Below, one piece after another: positions 23,036 to 33,334 of a DNA stretch of 64,000 bases. Origin of the DNA: Pyropia yezoensis (Eukaryota > Rhodophyta > Bangiophyceae > Bangiales > Bangiaceae); assembly GCA_009829735.1 (NCBI GenBank), contig CM020619.1, positions 27,306,063-27,370,062 of the forward strand, in the 5' to 3' direction. The number at the start of each line of letters is the position of its first letter. Position 1 is the stretch's first letter. Made by a program: the position numbers and the translations under genes. The notes under the pieces are model-generated. The model made no database searches, was not told the origin of the DNA, and saw only the letters and a list, made by a program, of their open reading frames with translations.

Positions 23036-23040
23036 GGCAC

Positions 23041-23450
23041 CTCCGCAGATTGCGGGCCGACCCAACCGGTTGGGGGAGTCCATGTTCCGGTGGACCCAAG
23101 GACCCAAGGCCTACCAGGGAGCAGGCACTTGGGCGCCCGAGGGAGGCAACCGCAGCTACGGGGCTACCCCGATGCGAACTCGAGGAGGGACCGGCACGTC
23201 CGGATGTATGTTGTGTGGGGATCCCCAGCACTTGGTGTCTTCCTGCCCACTCATCCCCGAGGAGTCTCGGCGGGCAGCGGCGCAACGCAAGGCATCCATC
23301 AGGGGGTATCCTGCCGGAGCACCCGGACCCGCACCGGGTAGGCAGCCAGCTCCAGGTGGAGTACTGGCCGTCGAGGAGGCACCTTCTCAGCCGGATGTCC
23401 CGGCGGACAGCACGCTACCAAGGGCGGGAAACGAGTATGAGGAAGGATGA
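23041..23450 (+). pseudogene. Element D gag, 3' part with CCHC zinc knuckle
   Basis: Continues the frame of 11870-13655 after the nested element. Contains CMLCGDPQHLVSSC (CX2CX4HX4C, 23205-23246), followed by an Ala/Pro/Gly-rich tail, ending TGA at 23448-23450. The stop overlaps the ATG of pol (ATGA, 23447-23450), an arrangement suited to termination-reinitiation. Confidence 0.88.
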
Positions 23451-26400
23451 CCGGGGGGCGCTGGGGTAACCCATGCAAGCCACCCCGGAGTACCGCGGGG
23501 AAAGCCCCACGGAGAGCGCGGTTGAGCCGACGCCGCATCAACCCCCGGGTACACCTTCCGGCCCCGACGACACGGCGTCAGGGGATTGAGGACCAACCAC
23601 CAAGGTTGGGAGGAGAGGACGGGAAGCCCCGTCACATGGAACCAGCCAAGGGCCCTGTCCAGGATGCCCGAAGAACACCGGTCATCGGTGTAGGCCACGT
23701 GCTGTTTACCTTGGAGAACTTCAAGGTATCAGCCACACTGGGGGTTGACCCCCAGTCGACACGATCGTACTACCCTGTACTGGATACAGGGGCTGGACCC
23801 AACCTTATCCGGAAGGATACCCTCCCGGACAAGTGGCTCCCGCGAGTCAGAGTGACTCGGGGACCCACCATCAAGGACGCGAATGGTCGCCTCATTCGTA
23901 CGACCGCAGCGATGTCGCTGCGGGTTACCATCGGGGAACTCACCACGGCAGTCGACTTCCTGGTGTGTGAGACCCTATCGGTGCCCTGCATACTGGGGTG
24001 CACCTTCATCAACGCTCACGTTGATGCAATCCGGCCAGGCCGGAGGACCGTCGAGCTTCAAGAAGCCGACGGGACGAAGCGAGGACACACGGCTATCGTC
24101 AGGGACCTGACGCTACAAGGGAGCCACGTTAACGTGGCTGAGGTGTACGCAAGTGTCGAGCCGAAGACACTTCGGTTGGCCAAGCGAACTCGCTTTGAGC
24201 CGTTGTCGGAGACAGTCCTCCCGGTTAACTGTGACCTCGCAGGCATCTGCAGAGTCAAGTCCAACCTGCGGACGTACAAGCGCCATGGGTTGACCATGGC
24301 CAACGGTCTCATAGACCTCCCATCAGGAGGGTCGTCCCTCCTAGTGATGGCGAACTATCGCCGTAAGGCAGTCACCCTCCCGAAGGGAACTATCCTCGGG
24401 ATTGCCGAGCTTTACGAAGGAGATATCCTTACCCCTGACAAGGAAGTTCAAGTGGACCTACTTGAGGTGCTGGCGGTCGCCGAGACCACCGAGCGACAGC
24501 AACCCGATGACGGGAAGCCTAGTCGACCATCATTACCGGCGGATATTCCGCCGAAGGACCAAGAAGCATTGAAGGCACTGGCCGAGGCTGACCTCGACCA
24601 CCTTCCCCGTTCGGTAGCCGAAGGGGTACGACGGATGCTAAGAAAGCATCGCGTCATGTGGACAGGCGGGGCCTTGGGTACCATTGGGGCAACCCAACAT
24701 CGTATAGACCTGGTACCAGGTGCACGACCCGCCCGGTCACAACCGCACCGAGCGGGACCTATGCAACGAGAGATCGTTGATAGAGAAGTGAAGAGGATGA
24801 GCGAAGCGAAGGTGATACGACCTTCGATGTCGGAGTGGGGTGCCCCAGTCTTTATCGTACCGAAGAAGGATCAAACCCCTCGGTTTTGCATCGATTATCG
24901 ACGCCTCAACTTGGTTACCAAGAAGGACTCCTACCCTTTACCAAGGATGGATGAATGCATCGACTCCCTGGGGGAAGCTACGGTGTTTACCACCATCGAC
25001 TGCAATGCCGGATACTGGCAGATCCCGGTGGCGGACGAGGATATCCCCAAGACGGCATTCGTCTGTCACAGTGGCGTGTACGAGTTCCTAAGGATGCCCT
25101 TCTGATTGTCCAACGCCCCCGCTACATTCCAGCGGGCTATCGACATTATACTGTCGGGGGTGAAGTGGCGTAACTGCCTAGTGTACCTCGATGACGTCAT
25201 CGTCTTCTCGCATAACATGGATGACCATGTGCAACATGTTGACGAGGTACTCACCCTCTTGCGGAACGCCGGGGTAACCCTGCGTCTGAAGAAGTGCGCC
25301 TTCTTCCAACAGACGGTCGAGTATCTGGGCCACCAGATAACCCCTGGTAAACTAGGGGTACTCGAAGCCAATACCCGGGCACTCCGGGATGCCCGGTTCC
25401 CTAACACCCAGACACAGCTCAAGAGCTTCCTGGGAATGTGCAATGTATACCGACGGTTCGTCAAGGACTTCGCTCGGATAGCTAAACCGTTAACGGTTCT
25501 TACGAGCAGTACCCTGCCCAAGGTACTCCAACCCCCTTCGCCTAGCCAAGAGGAGGCATTCGAGTCGCTGAAGCGAGCCCTACTATCCCCACCCGTCCTT
25601 GTGTTACCGCACCGACGGGGTACCTTCGTCATCGATGTCGATGCGTGCGACACCCAAGTGGGATGCACCCTGCTACAGGGGGAGATGTTGATCGGTACCG
25701 ATAACGTTATCCCGGACCTACGTCCGGTAGGATACTTCAGCCGGACACTCAACCCGGCTGAGCGTAACTATAGTGCCACCGAGCGTGAATGCCTCGGAGT
25801 TATATGGGCAGTGCAACTGCTCCGTCCATACCTGGAGGGCTCCAGGTTCATCGTGAGGTCCGACCACGAACCCCTACGATGGCTCCTCAACCTTGGTGAC
25901 AAGGATTCCGATAGCCATGGAAGGCTAGCCCGATGGAGGCTAGAAATGGCCGAGCACGACTACCGTACCGTGTATAAGGCTGGGTCAACCCACCATCTCG
26001 GACACGCATTGTCTCGACTCGACACCCCGAGCGGGGATACCCGCCCGGTGGACGAGGACATCCCGGTGGTACCGGTCTGCATGGTGGGTAACGCTACCCA
26101 AGGTATGGTTGACCATACCATGGCACACCGAGCATGCCCACTAACCCTCGCGGACTTCCGCGAGGCACAAGCCAATGACGACGACTGTAGGTGTCATCGC
26201 GCTAACCTCCTGGCCGGTACGGCCGGCATCTTCTCCGAGAACGAAGACGGACTCATATACCGGCGGGCACCCGCCGATGGACGACATCAAGTCGTGGTTC
26301 CCGTGTCCTTACGGCAAGCCGTCATGGAACGAGATCACGAGAACCCTACAGCCGGACACCCGGGGGGCTCACGTATGTTCGCAGCAATGCGAAGGTTCTC

Positions 26401-27613
26401 CTACTGGCCAGCAATGGCCGTCGACGTGGTCGACCACGTAAGGGGGTGCCACCCCTGTGCACGTAACCGCATGAGTCTACATAGGCAGGCGTCTGCCATG
26501 AAGCTATTCCCACCCGATGGGCCCAACGAGCAAGTCGCTATCGACATACTCGGGCCACTTCCGGTAACGGAAGAAGGGAACAGGTACATCCTGGTCATGT
26601 CTGACCGCTTCACTAAGCTGTCACGAGCGGCAGCCATCCCGAATGATACGGCATACACGATTATGAACGCAGTGGTTGACCACTGGATCAGTGCATACGG
26701 AGTCATGAAGCAACTCCTCTCCGACAACGGAGCAAACCTTACGTCAGCATTCTGCACTAAGGTCTTGGGCATGTTCGGTATCGAACCACGTCGGGCATCC
26801 GACTACCATCCGCAAACCAACGGGCAGGTGGAGCGGTTCAACCGAACCATCGTCAAGATGCTACAGTGCTACGTGGCAGAGCACACGAACACTTGGGAGA
26901 GGCTTCTGTCCGTACTCACCCTGGCATACAATGCCAGGCCGCATCGGAGCACGAACATCGCTCCGCTGGAGTGGGTCATGCCACTAGGCGTCAGTAACCT
27001 GACGCTGCCACCAGGCAGGTGCACTCGGTAAGATACACCGAAAGGCCGACCGGCCGAACGTATCCACCTAGCTTGGTTGGCCAAGCTATCGTGGATGATT
27101 CCTAAGCTCAAGGGTGCCCTTGACAGAACACAACTTCGATATAAGAAGAACTTCGACGCCCGGTTACGGGTGCGCAACGCAACCCTGATGACAGGTGACT
27201 GGGTCTACATCAGACACCAGAAGTTCCGGGGGAACAAGCTCATGCAACCGGTCAAGGGACCGTACCAGATTCTCCACAGAGATGACCACTCTGTTATCTT
27301 ACACTCCGATACGGAGATCCAACGCATCAGTGTGAATGATGTCACACCTGCTCCTAAGCCGGAACAGCCTCAGCCGGTACCGGCTGGGTTGCTACATGAA
27401 GCTCTTACATCCCACCGGTCAAATGACCCGGTGGGACCGGATGGGATTCCATACCAAGTAGAGAGCGTGGTCGGACACACCGACCCGGACCTACCAGGAC
27501 CCTGGTACGTCAAGGTTATGTGGGTCGGATACGACTCACCCACCTGGGAACAGGCGGCAAATATACCCCGCCAACTCCTCATGCCTTACATGAGGCGACG
27601 ACGCCTACTGTAA
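23447..27613 (+). pseudogene. Element D pol polyprotein, two in-frame stops
   Basis: ATG at 23447 overlaps the gag stop and opens one frame to TAA at 27611-27613. Protease VLDTGAGPNLIRK; RT FCIDYRRLN, IDCNAGYWQIPV, NAPATFQRA, YLDDVIVFS; RNase H FVIDVDACDTQVGC and TERECLGVIWA; integrase HHCC ending CHPCARNR, AIDILGPLPVTEEG, LSDNGANLTSAF, PQTNGQVERFN; tail with chromodomain-like VMWVGYDSPTWEQAANIP. TGA at 25103-25105 replaces the glycine of the conserved PFGL motif between RT boxes, and TAA at 27029-27031 separates integrase from its C-terminal region. About 1390 codons. The second copy after the N gap has the same two stops. Confidence 0.88.
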
Positions 27614-27691
27614 CAACCCAACCGACACCGACTTCGGCTGTTAGGGGGTGAGGCTTATACCTACTAAGTAGGGTGTGACATGGTTACGGCA

Positions 27692-27780
27692 GACTTAGGT
27701 TTCTAAGTCAAATCAGACTTAGGTTTCTAAGTCGAACCAAGCTTAGGCAACTAAGTAGAGTCAAGCTTAGGTAACTAAGT
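27692..27780 (+). repeat. Array of four hairpins, period about 24 bp, between pol and antisense ORF of D
   Basis: GACTTAGGTTTCTAAGTC occurs at 27692-27709 and 27716-27733, then GCTTAGGCAACTAAGT at 27741-27756 and GCTTAGGTAACTAAGT at 27765-27780. Each is a stem-loop (stem 5-7 bp, loop GTTT, GCAA or GTAA). A further palindrome TAAGTTAACTTA follows at about 27798. The array lies just past the pol stop, between the two convergent genes. Role unknown; RNA 3'-end formation or a protein-binding array are possibilities. Confidence 0.8.
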
Positions 27781-28091
27781 AAAACCTGAACCTTAATAAG
27801 TTAACTTAAAGGTGAAGGCTATCTCCGATAATATCGAAGTAACTAGGGAGCTTACAAGGGAGGATGACCTCCCCAAGCCAAGGCACAACGTGAAGGAGGA
27901 TGACCTCCCCAAGCATGATCCAACCGGAAGAAGTTGGGCGGGAGGCAAGGCACCACTGAGCCAGAAGGGGTACTCCCCAGGGCAGCAAACAGAGGCAAGC
28001 AATGCCCCCAAAGGGGATGAGTTTATACTCACTACTACCCGGCTACCATAAGGGTCACCGGGGCCCTCTCCCTCACAACCAATAGCACTCC

Positions 28092-29790
28092 TCAGTGGGT
28101 AGACCCACTGCCCGAGGGAGGCCACTCACGCGTAAGCGCGTACACCTCCGTGCTCCACCGGTCGGCAATCTCACGACGGTCAATCACCCGAGTTACCTCG
28201 GTGCATAGCTGGACGAGGGTGCTGCGGCCAGCCTCCACGTCCTCCAGAGCTTTCTGGAGGCGGTCCAGCACGCCACCGAAGCAACGCGCTGACCCAACTA
28301 GCGCAGCACCTGGGGGATATCCCCCCAGCTAACAGAGAGACCCTCCCGCATTGCGCGGGTAACTAGGGCGTCAACGCCTTCATAGCAGAGACGGGGACCC
28401 CCGTCATTCATGACAGGGGCGGGAGGTGACACTGGCGCAGCCAGAGGAGCCAGAGGAGCCGACACGGCTACCACCGGAGCCGGTGGCACCTGATACAAGG
28501 CTCGGTAGCACCCTACCAAAGGGGCTCCACCGTAACCCCGGCGGGGCTCCGCCCGACGACAGGACACCTCACGCTCCCCACCCGCAGAGCCCCACTCTCG
28601 GGGACGACGGCCAACCGCCGCCGGTATCGGGTTACCGAACCACGGGGCAAGGACCTGAAGAGGGTCATGGATAACCATGGGAATACCCAGGTCAGGAACG
28701 GCCTCGGTGGACGCCCACCCATGGCAACTAGGCTCACCCGGCTGAGTACGCCGGATACTCAACGAGTGACGAGGCAAGGGGGTAGCCCCAGCCTGCGGGT
28801 CCCGGTACGGGGGAAGGGCCAACACCCCAGCCCAGTTCACGGCATCGTGAACAGCCAGCAGAGCCTCGAACTCCCGGGCCAACCCGGTGTTGGCAGCTAT
28901 CAGGTCCACGCCCAACTGCGCGATGTGCCGACGGACACCCGTCGGAAGATGGAACAGGCGCCCCTGCCGACGGACGGACAGCAGGAAGGAGGACGCCTGC
29001 CCGAGGGTAACCTCAAGGGTGAAGGTACCCTGCAACGGGTGGACCGGCCGGGAGGCCAACACACTCCCGAAGTATCGGAGACAGGAGCCGGTGTCAAACC
29101 GGAAAGCTAGGGCGGGTTCCCACCCCTCCTGCCATAGCGGCGGGCGCACGGGAGTGTATACCGGCGCACGACCGTTGCCGGTCTGCAACGCACACGTTAT
29201 ATCCGTGCGAAACGCATCCGCCATGACACCATGGTTACGTCGCCAGCTCGACGCCGACTTCAACCCCGCCATAGGCGGGTAGGGAGCCGTCAACGACAGA
29301 TACGGGGGATACCCCCGGGTAGTAATCAAAAGTCGGGATACCGACCGGTACTGCCCACCGTCTCCCCAAACGCAACCGGCTCCGCCGCCGCCGCAATTCC
29401 CCGAGCACTAGCCGGATAGTCAATCTCCCGCGGCAACGCGGAGCAATCAGGTCGCATACCCCGAAGGCGGGGTCGAGGTAGACCTCACCCCGTCCCACCC
29501 GAGTACGCCAGAGCTGCGCATGCCGGTCGTCCGGCTGACTCAGGATCCAATGGTGTTCCACTCGCACCGCGTTCGCTGGTTGACCAGCCGCACCAGCTCC
29601 CGCTCCCAACTCGGGTCCACCTTGACGCGCCGGGAGGACTCTCCACGGGGATGGGCAGGTGGAAGTCCACCCGCATCCGCCCATCGGACTCCATTGACTC
29701 TTGCCAGTCAGGCCTCGAACCCTAGCCACCAAGTCGAACATCGACATGGCGGGTTGACCCGCCGCCACGGCGACGCCGCCACCCAACGGG
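28092..29790 (-). pseudogene. Left-copy version of element D antisense ORF, broken and cut by gap
   Basis: Corresponds to the 3' two thirds of the intact ORF at 35704-33335. Small homopolymer indels near 28310 and 29310-29720 break the frame here, and the 5' end is missing in the N gap. These differences are best explained as sequencing errors at a contig end; use the right copy for the protein. Confidence 0.7.
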
Positions 29791-30290
29791 NNNNNNNNNN
29801 NNNNNNNNNNNNNNNNNNNNNNNNNNNNNNNNNNNNNNNNNNNNNNNNNNNNNNNNNNNNNNNNNNNNNNNNNNNNNNNNNNNNNNNNNNNNNNNNNNNN
29901 NNNNNNNNNNNNNNNNNNNNNNNNNNNNNNNNNNNNNNNNNNNNNNNNNNNNNNNNNNNNNNNNNNNNNNNNNNNNNNNNNNNNNNNNNNNNNNNNNNNN
30001 NNNNNNNNNNNNNNNNNNNNNNNNNNNNNNNNNNNNNNNNNNNNNNNNNNNNNNNNNNNNNNNNNNNNNNNNNNNNNNNNNNNNNNNNNNNNNNNNNNNN
30101 NNNNNNNNNNNNNNNNNNNNNNNNNNNNNNNNNNNNNNNNNNNNNNNNNNNNNNNNNNNNNNNNNNNNNNNNNNNNNNNNNNNNNNNNNNNNNNNNNNNN
30201 NNNNNNNNNNNNNNNNNNNNNNNNNNNNNNNNNNNNNNNNNNNNNNNNNNNNNNNNNNNNNNNNNNNNNNNNNNNNNNNNNNNNNNNNNN
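29791..30290. other. Assembly gap, 500 N
   Basis: Exactly 500 N, a conventional placeholder length for a gap of unknown size. The flanking sequences are copies of one another, so the true gap may be negative (an overlap of about 4.7 kb). Confidence 0.98.
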
Positions 30291-32856
30291 CCCAAGACGG
30301 CATTCGTCTGTCACAGTGGCGTGTACGAGTTCCTAAGGATGCCCTTCTGATTGTCCAACGCCCCCGCTACATTCCAGCGGGCTATCGACATTATACTGTC
30401 GGGGGTGAAGTGGCGTAACTGCCTAGTGTACCTCGATGACGTCATCGTCTTCTCGCATAACATGGATGACCATGTGCAACATGTTGACGAGGTACTCACC
30501 CTCTTGCGGAACGCCGGGGGTAACCCTGCGTCTGAAGAAGTGCGCCTTCTTCCAACAGACGGTCGAGTATCTGGGCCACCAGATAACCCCTGGTAAACTA
30601 GGGGTACTCGAAGCCAATACCCGGGCACTCCGGGATGCCCGGTTCCCTAACACCCAGACACAGCTCAAGAGCTTCCTGGGAATGTGCAATGTATACCGAC
30701 GGTTCGTCAAGGACTTCGCTCGGATAGCTAAACGTTAACGGTTCTTACGAGCAGTACCCTGCCCAAGGTACTCCAACCCCTTCGCCTAGCCAAGAGGAGG
30801 CATTCGAGTCGCTGAAGCGAGCCCTACTATCCCCACCCGTCCTTGTGTTACCGCACCGACGGGGTACCTTCGTCATCGATGTCGATGCGTGCGACACCCA
30901 AGTGGGATGCACCCTGCTACAGGGGGAGATGTTGATCGGTACCGATAACGTTATCCCGGACCTACGTCCGGTAGGATACTTCAGCCGGACACTCAACCCG
31001 GCTGAGCGTAACTATAGTGCCACCGAGCGTGAATGCCTCGGAGTTATATGGGCAGTGCAACTGCTCCGTCCATACTGGAGGGCTCCAGGTTCATCGTGAG
31101 GTCCGGACCACGAACCCCTACGATGGCTCCTCAACCTTGGTGACAAGGATTCCGATAGCCATGGAAGGCTAGCCCGATGGAGGCTAGAAATGGCCGAGCA
31201 CGACTACCGTACCGTGTATAAGGCTGGGTCAACCCACCATCTCGGACACGCATTGTCTCGACTCGACACCCCGAGCGGGGATACCCGCCCGGTGGACGAG
31301 GACATCCCGGTGGTACCGGTCTGCATGGTGGGTAACGCTACCCAAGGTATGGTTGACCATACCATGGCACACCGAGCATGCCCACTAACCCTCGCGGACT
31401 TCCGCGAGGCACAAGCCAATGACGACGACTGTAGGTGTCATCGCGCTAACCTCCTGGCCGGTACGGCCGGCATCTTCTCCGAGAACGAAGACGGACTCAT
31501 ATACCGGCGGGCACCCGCGATGGACGACATCAAGTCGTGGTTCCCGTGTCCTTACGGCAAGCCGTCATGGAACGAGATCACGAGAACCCTACAGCCGGAC
31601 ACCCGGGGGGCTCACGTATGTTCGCAGCAATGCGAAGGTTCTCCTACTGGCCAGCAATGGCCGTCGACGTGGTCGACCACGTAAGGGGGTGCCACCCCTG
31701 TGCACGTAACCGCATGAGTCTACATAGGCAGGCGTCTGCCATGAAGCTATTCCCACCCGATGGGCCCAACGAGCAAGTCGCTATCGACATACTCGGGCCA
31801 CTTCCGGTAACGGAAGAAGGGAACAGGTACATCCTGGTCATGTCTGACCGCTTCACTAAGCTGTCACGAGCGGCAGCCATCCCGAATGATACGGCATACA
31901 CGATTATGAACGCAGTGGTTGACCACTGGATCAGTGCATACGGAGTCATGAAGCAACTCCTCTCCGACAACGGAGCAAACCTTACGTCAGCATTCTGCAC
32001 TAAGGTCTTGGGCATGTTCGGTATCGAACCACGTCGGGCATCCGACTACCATCCGCAAACCAACGGGCAGGTGGAGCGGTTCAACCGAACCATCGTCAAG
32101 ATGCTACAGTGCTACGTGGCAGAGCACACGAACACTTGGGAGAGGCTTCTGTCCGTACTCACCCTGGCATACAATGCCAGGCCGCATCGGAGCACGAACA
32201 TCGCTCCGCTGGAGTGGGTCATGCCACTAGGCGTCAGTAACCTGACGCTGCCACCAGGCAGGTGCACTCGGTAAGATACACCGAAAGGCCGACCGGCCGA
32301 ACGTATCCACCTAGCTTGGTTGGCCAAGCTATCGTGGATGATTCCTAAGCTCAAGGGTGCCCTTGACAGAACACAACTTCGATATAAGAAGAACTTCGAC
32401 GCCCGGTTACGGGTGCGCAACGCAACCCTGATGACAGGTGACTGGGTCTACATCAGACACCAGAAGTTCCGGGGGAACAAGCTCATGCAACCGGTCAAGG
32501 GACCGTACCAGATTCTCCACAGAGATGACCACTCTGTTATCTTACACTCCGATACGGAGATCCAACGCATCAGTGTGAATGATGTCACACCTGCTCCTAA
32601 GCCGGAACAGCCTCAGCCGGTACCGGCTGGGTTGCTACATGAAGCTCTTACATCCCACCGGTCAAATGACCCGGTGGGACCGGATGGGATTCCATACCAA
32701 GTAGAGAGCGTGGTCGGACACACCGACCCGGACCTACCAGGACCCTGGTACGTCAAGGTTATGTGGGTCGGATACGACTCACCCACCTGGGAACAGGCGG
32801 CAAATATACCCCGCCAACTCCTCATGCCTTACATGAGGCGACGACGCCTACTGTAA
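30291..32856 (+). pseudogene. Right-copy version of element D pol, 3' half with indels
   Basis: Begins inside RT at PKTAFVCHSG and matches 25046-27613. Single-base indels near 30514 (extra G), 30731 (missing C), 30775 (missing C), 31075, 31105 and 31519 break the frame repeatedly; each is in a short homopolymer or repeat. From about 31540 onward it is identical in reading to the left copy, including TAA after PPGRCTR. Probably the same gene as 23447-27613 read from a poorer contig end. Confidence 0.75.
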
Positions 32857-32934
32857 CAACCCAACCGACACCGACTTCGGCTGTTAGGGGGTGAGGCTTA
32901 TACCTACTAAGTAGGGTGTGACATGGTTACGGCA

Positions 32935-33023
32935 GACTTAGGTTTCTAAGTCAAATCAGACTTAGGTTTCTAAGTCGAACCAAGCTTAGGCAACTAAGTA
33001 GAGTCAAGCTTAGGTAACTAAGT
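32935..33023 (+). repeat. Hairpin array, right-copy version
   Basis: Same four-hairpin array as 27692-27780, inside the duplicated block. Confidence 0.75.
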
Positions 33024-33334
33024 AAAACCTGAACCTTAATAAGTTAACTTAAAGGTGAAGGCTATCTCCGATAATATCGAAGTAACTAGGGAGCTTACAA
33101 GGGAGGATGACCTCCCCAAGCCAAGGCACAACGTGAAGGAGGATGACCTCCCCAAGCATGATCCAACCGGAAGAAGTTGGGCGGGAGGCAAGGCACCACT
33201 GAGCCAGAAGGGGTACTCCCCAGGGCAGCAAACAGAGGCAAGCAATGCCCCCAAAGGGGATGAGTTTATACTCACTACTACCCGGCTACCATAAGGGTCA
33301 CCGGGGCCCTCTCCCTCACAACCAATAGCACTCC

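Larger units (their letters stand above)
25046..29790 (+). repeat. Left copy of 4.7-kb duplicated block (probable unmerged contig end)
   Basis: Repeats at 30291-35035, in the same orientation, on the two sides of a 500-N gap. The copies differ mainly by single-base indels in homopolymers, and the indels lie toward the gap end of each copy. The left copy is clean in pol and error-rich in the last 0.5 kb before the Ns. This is what two overlapping contig ends look like, so a real tandem duplication is unlikely. Confidence 0.85.
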
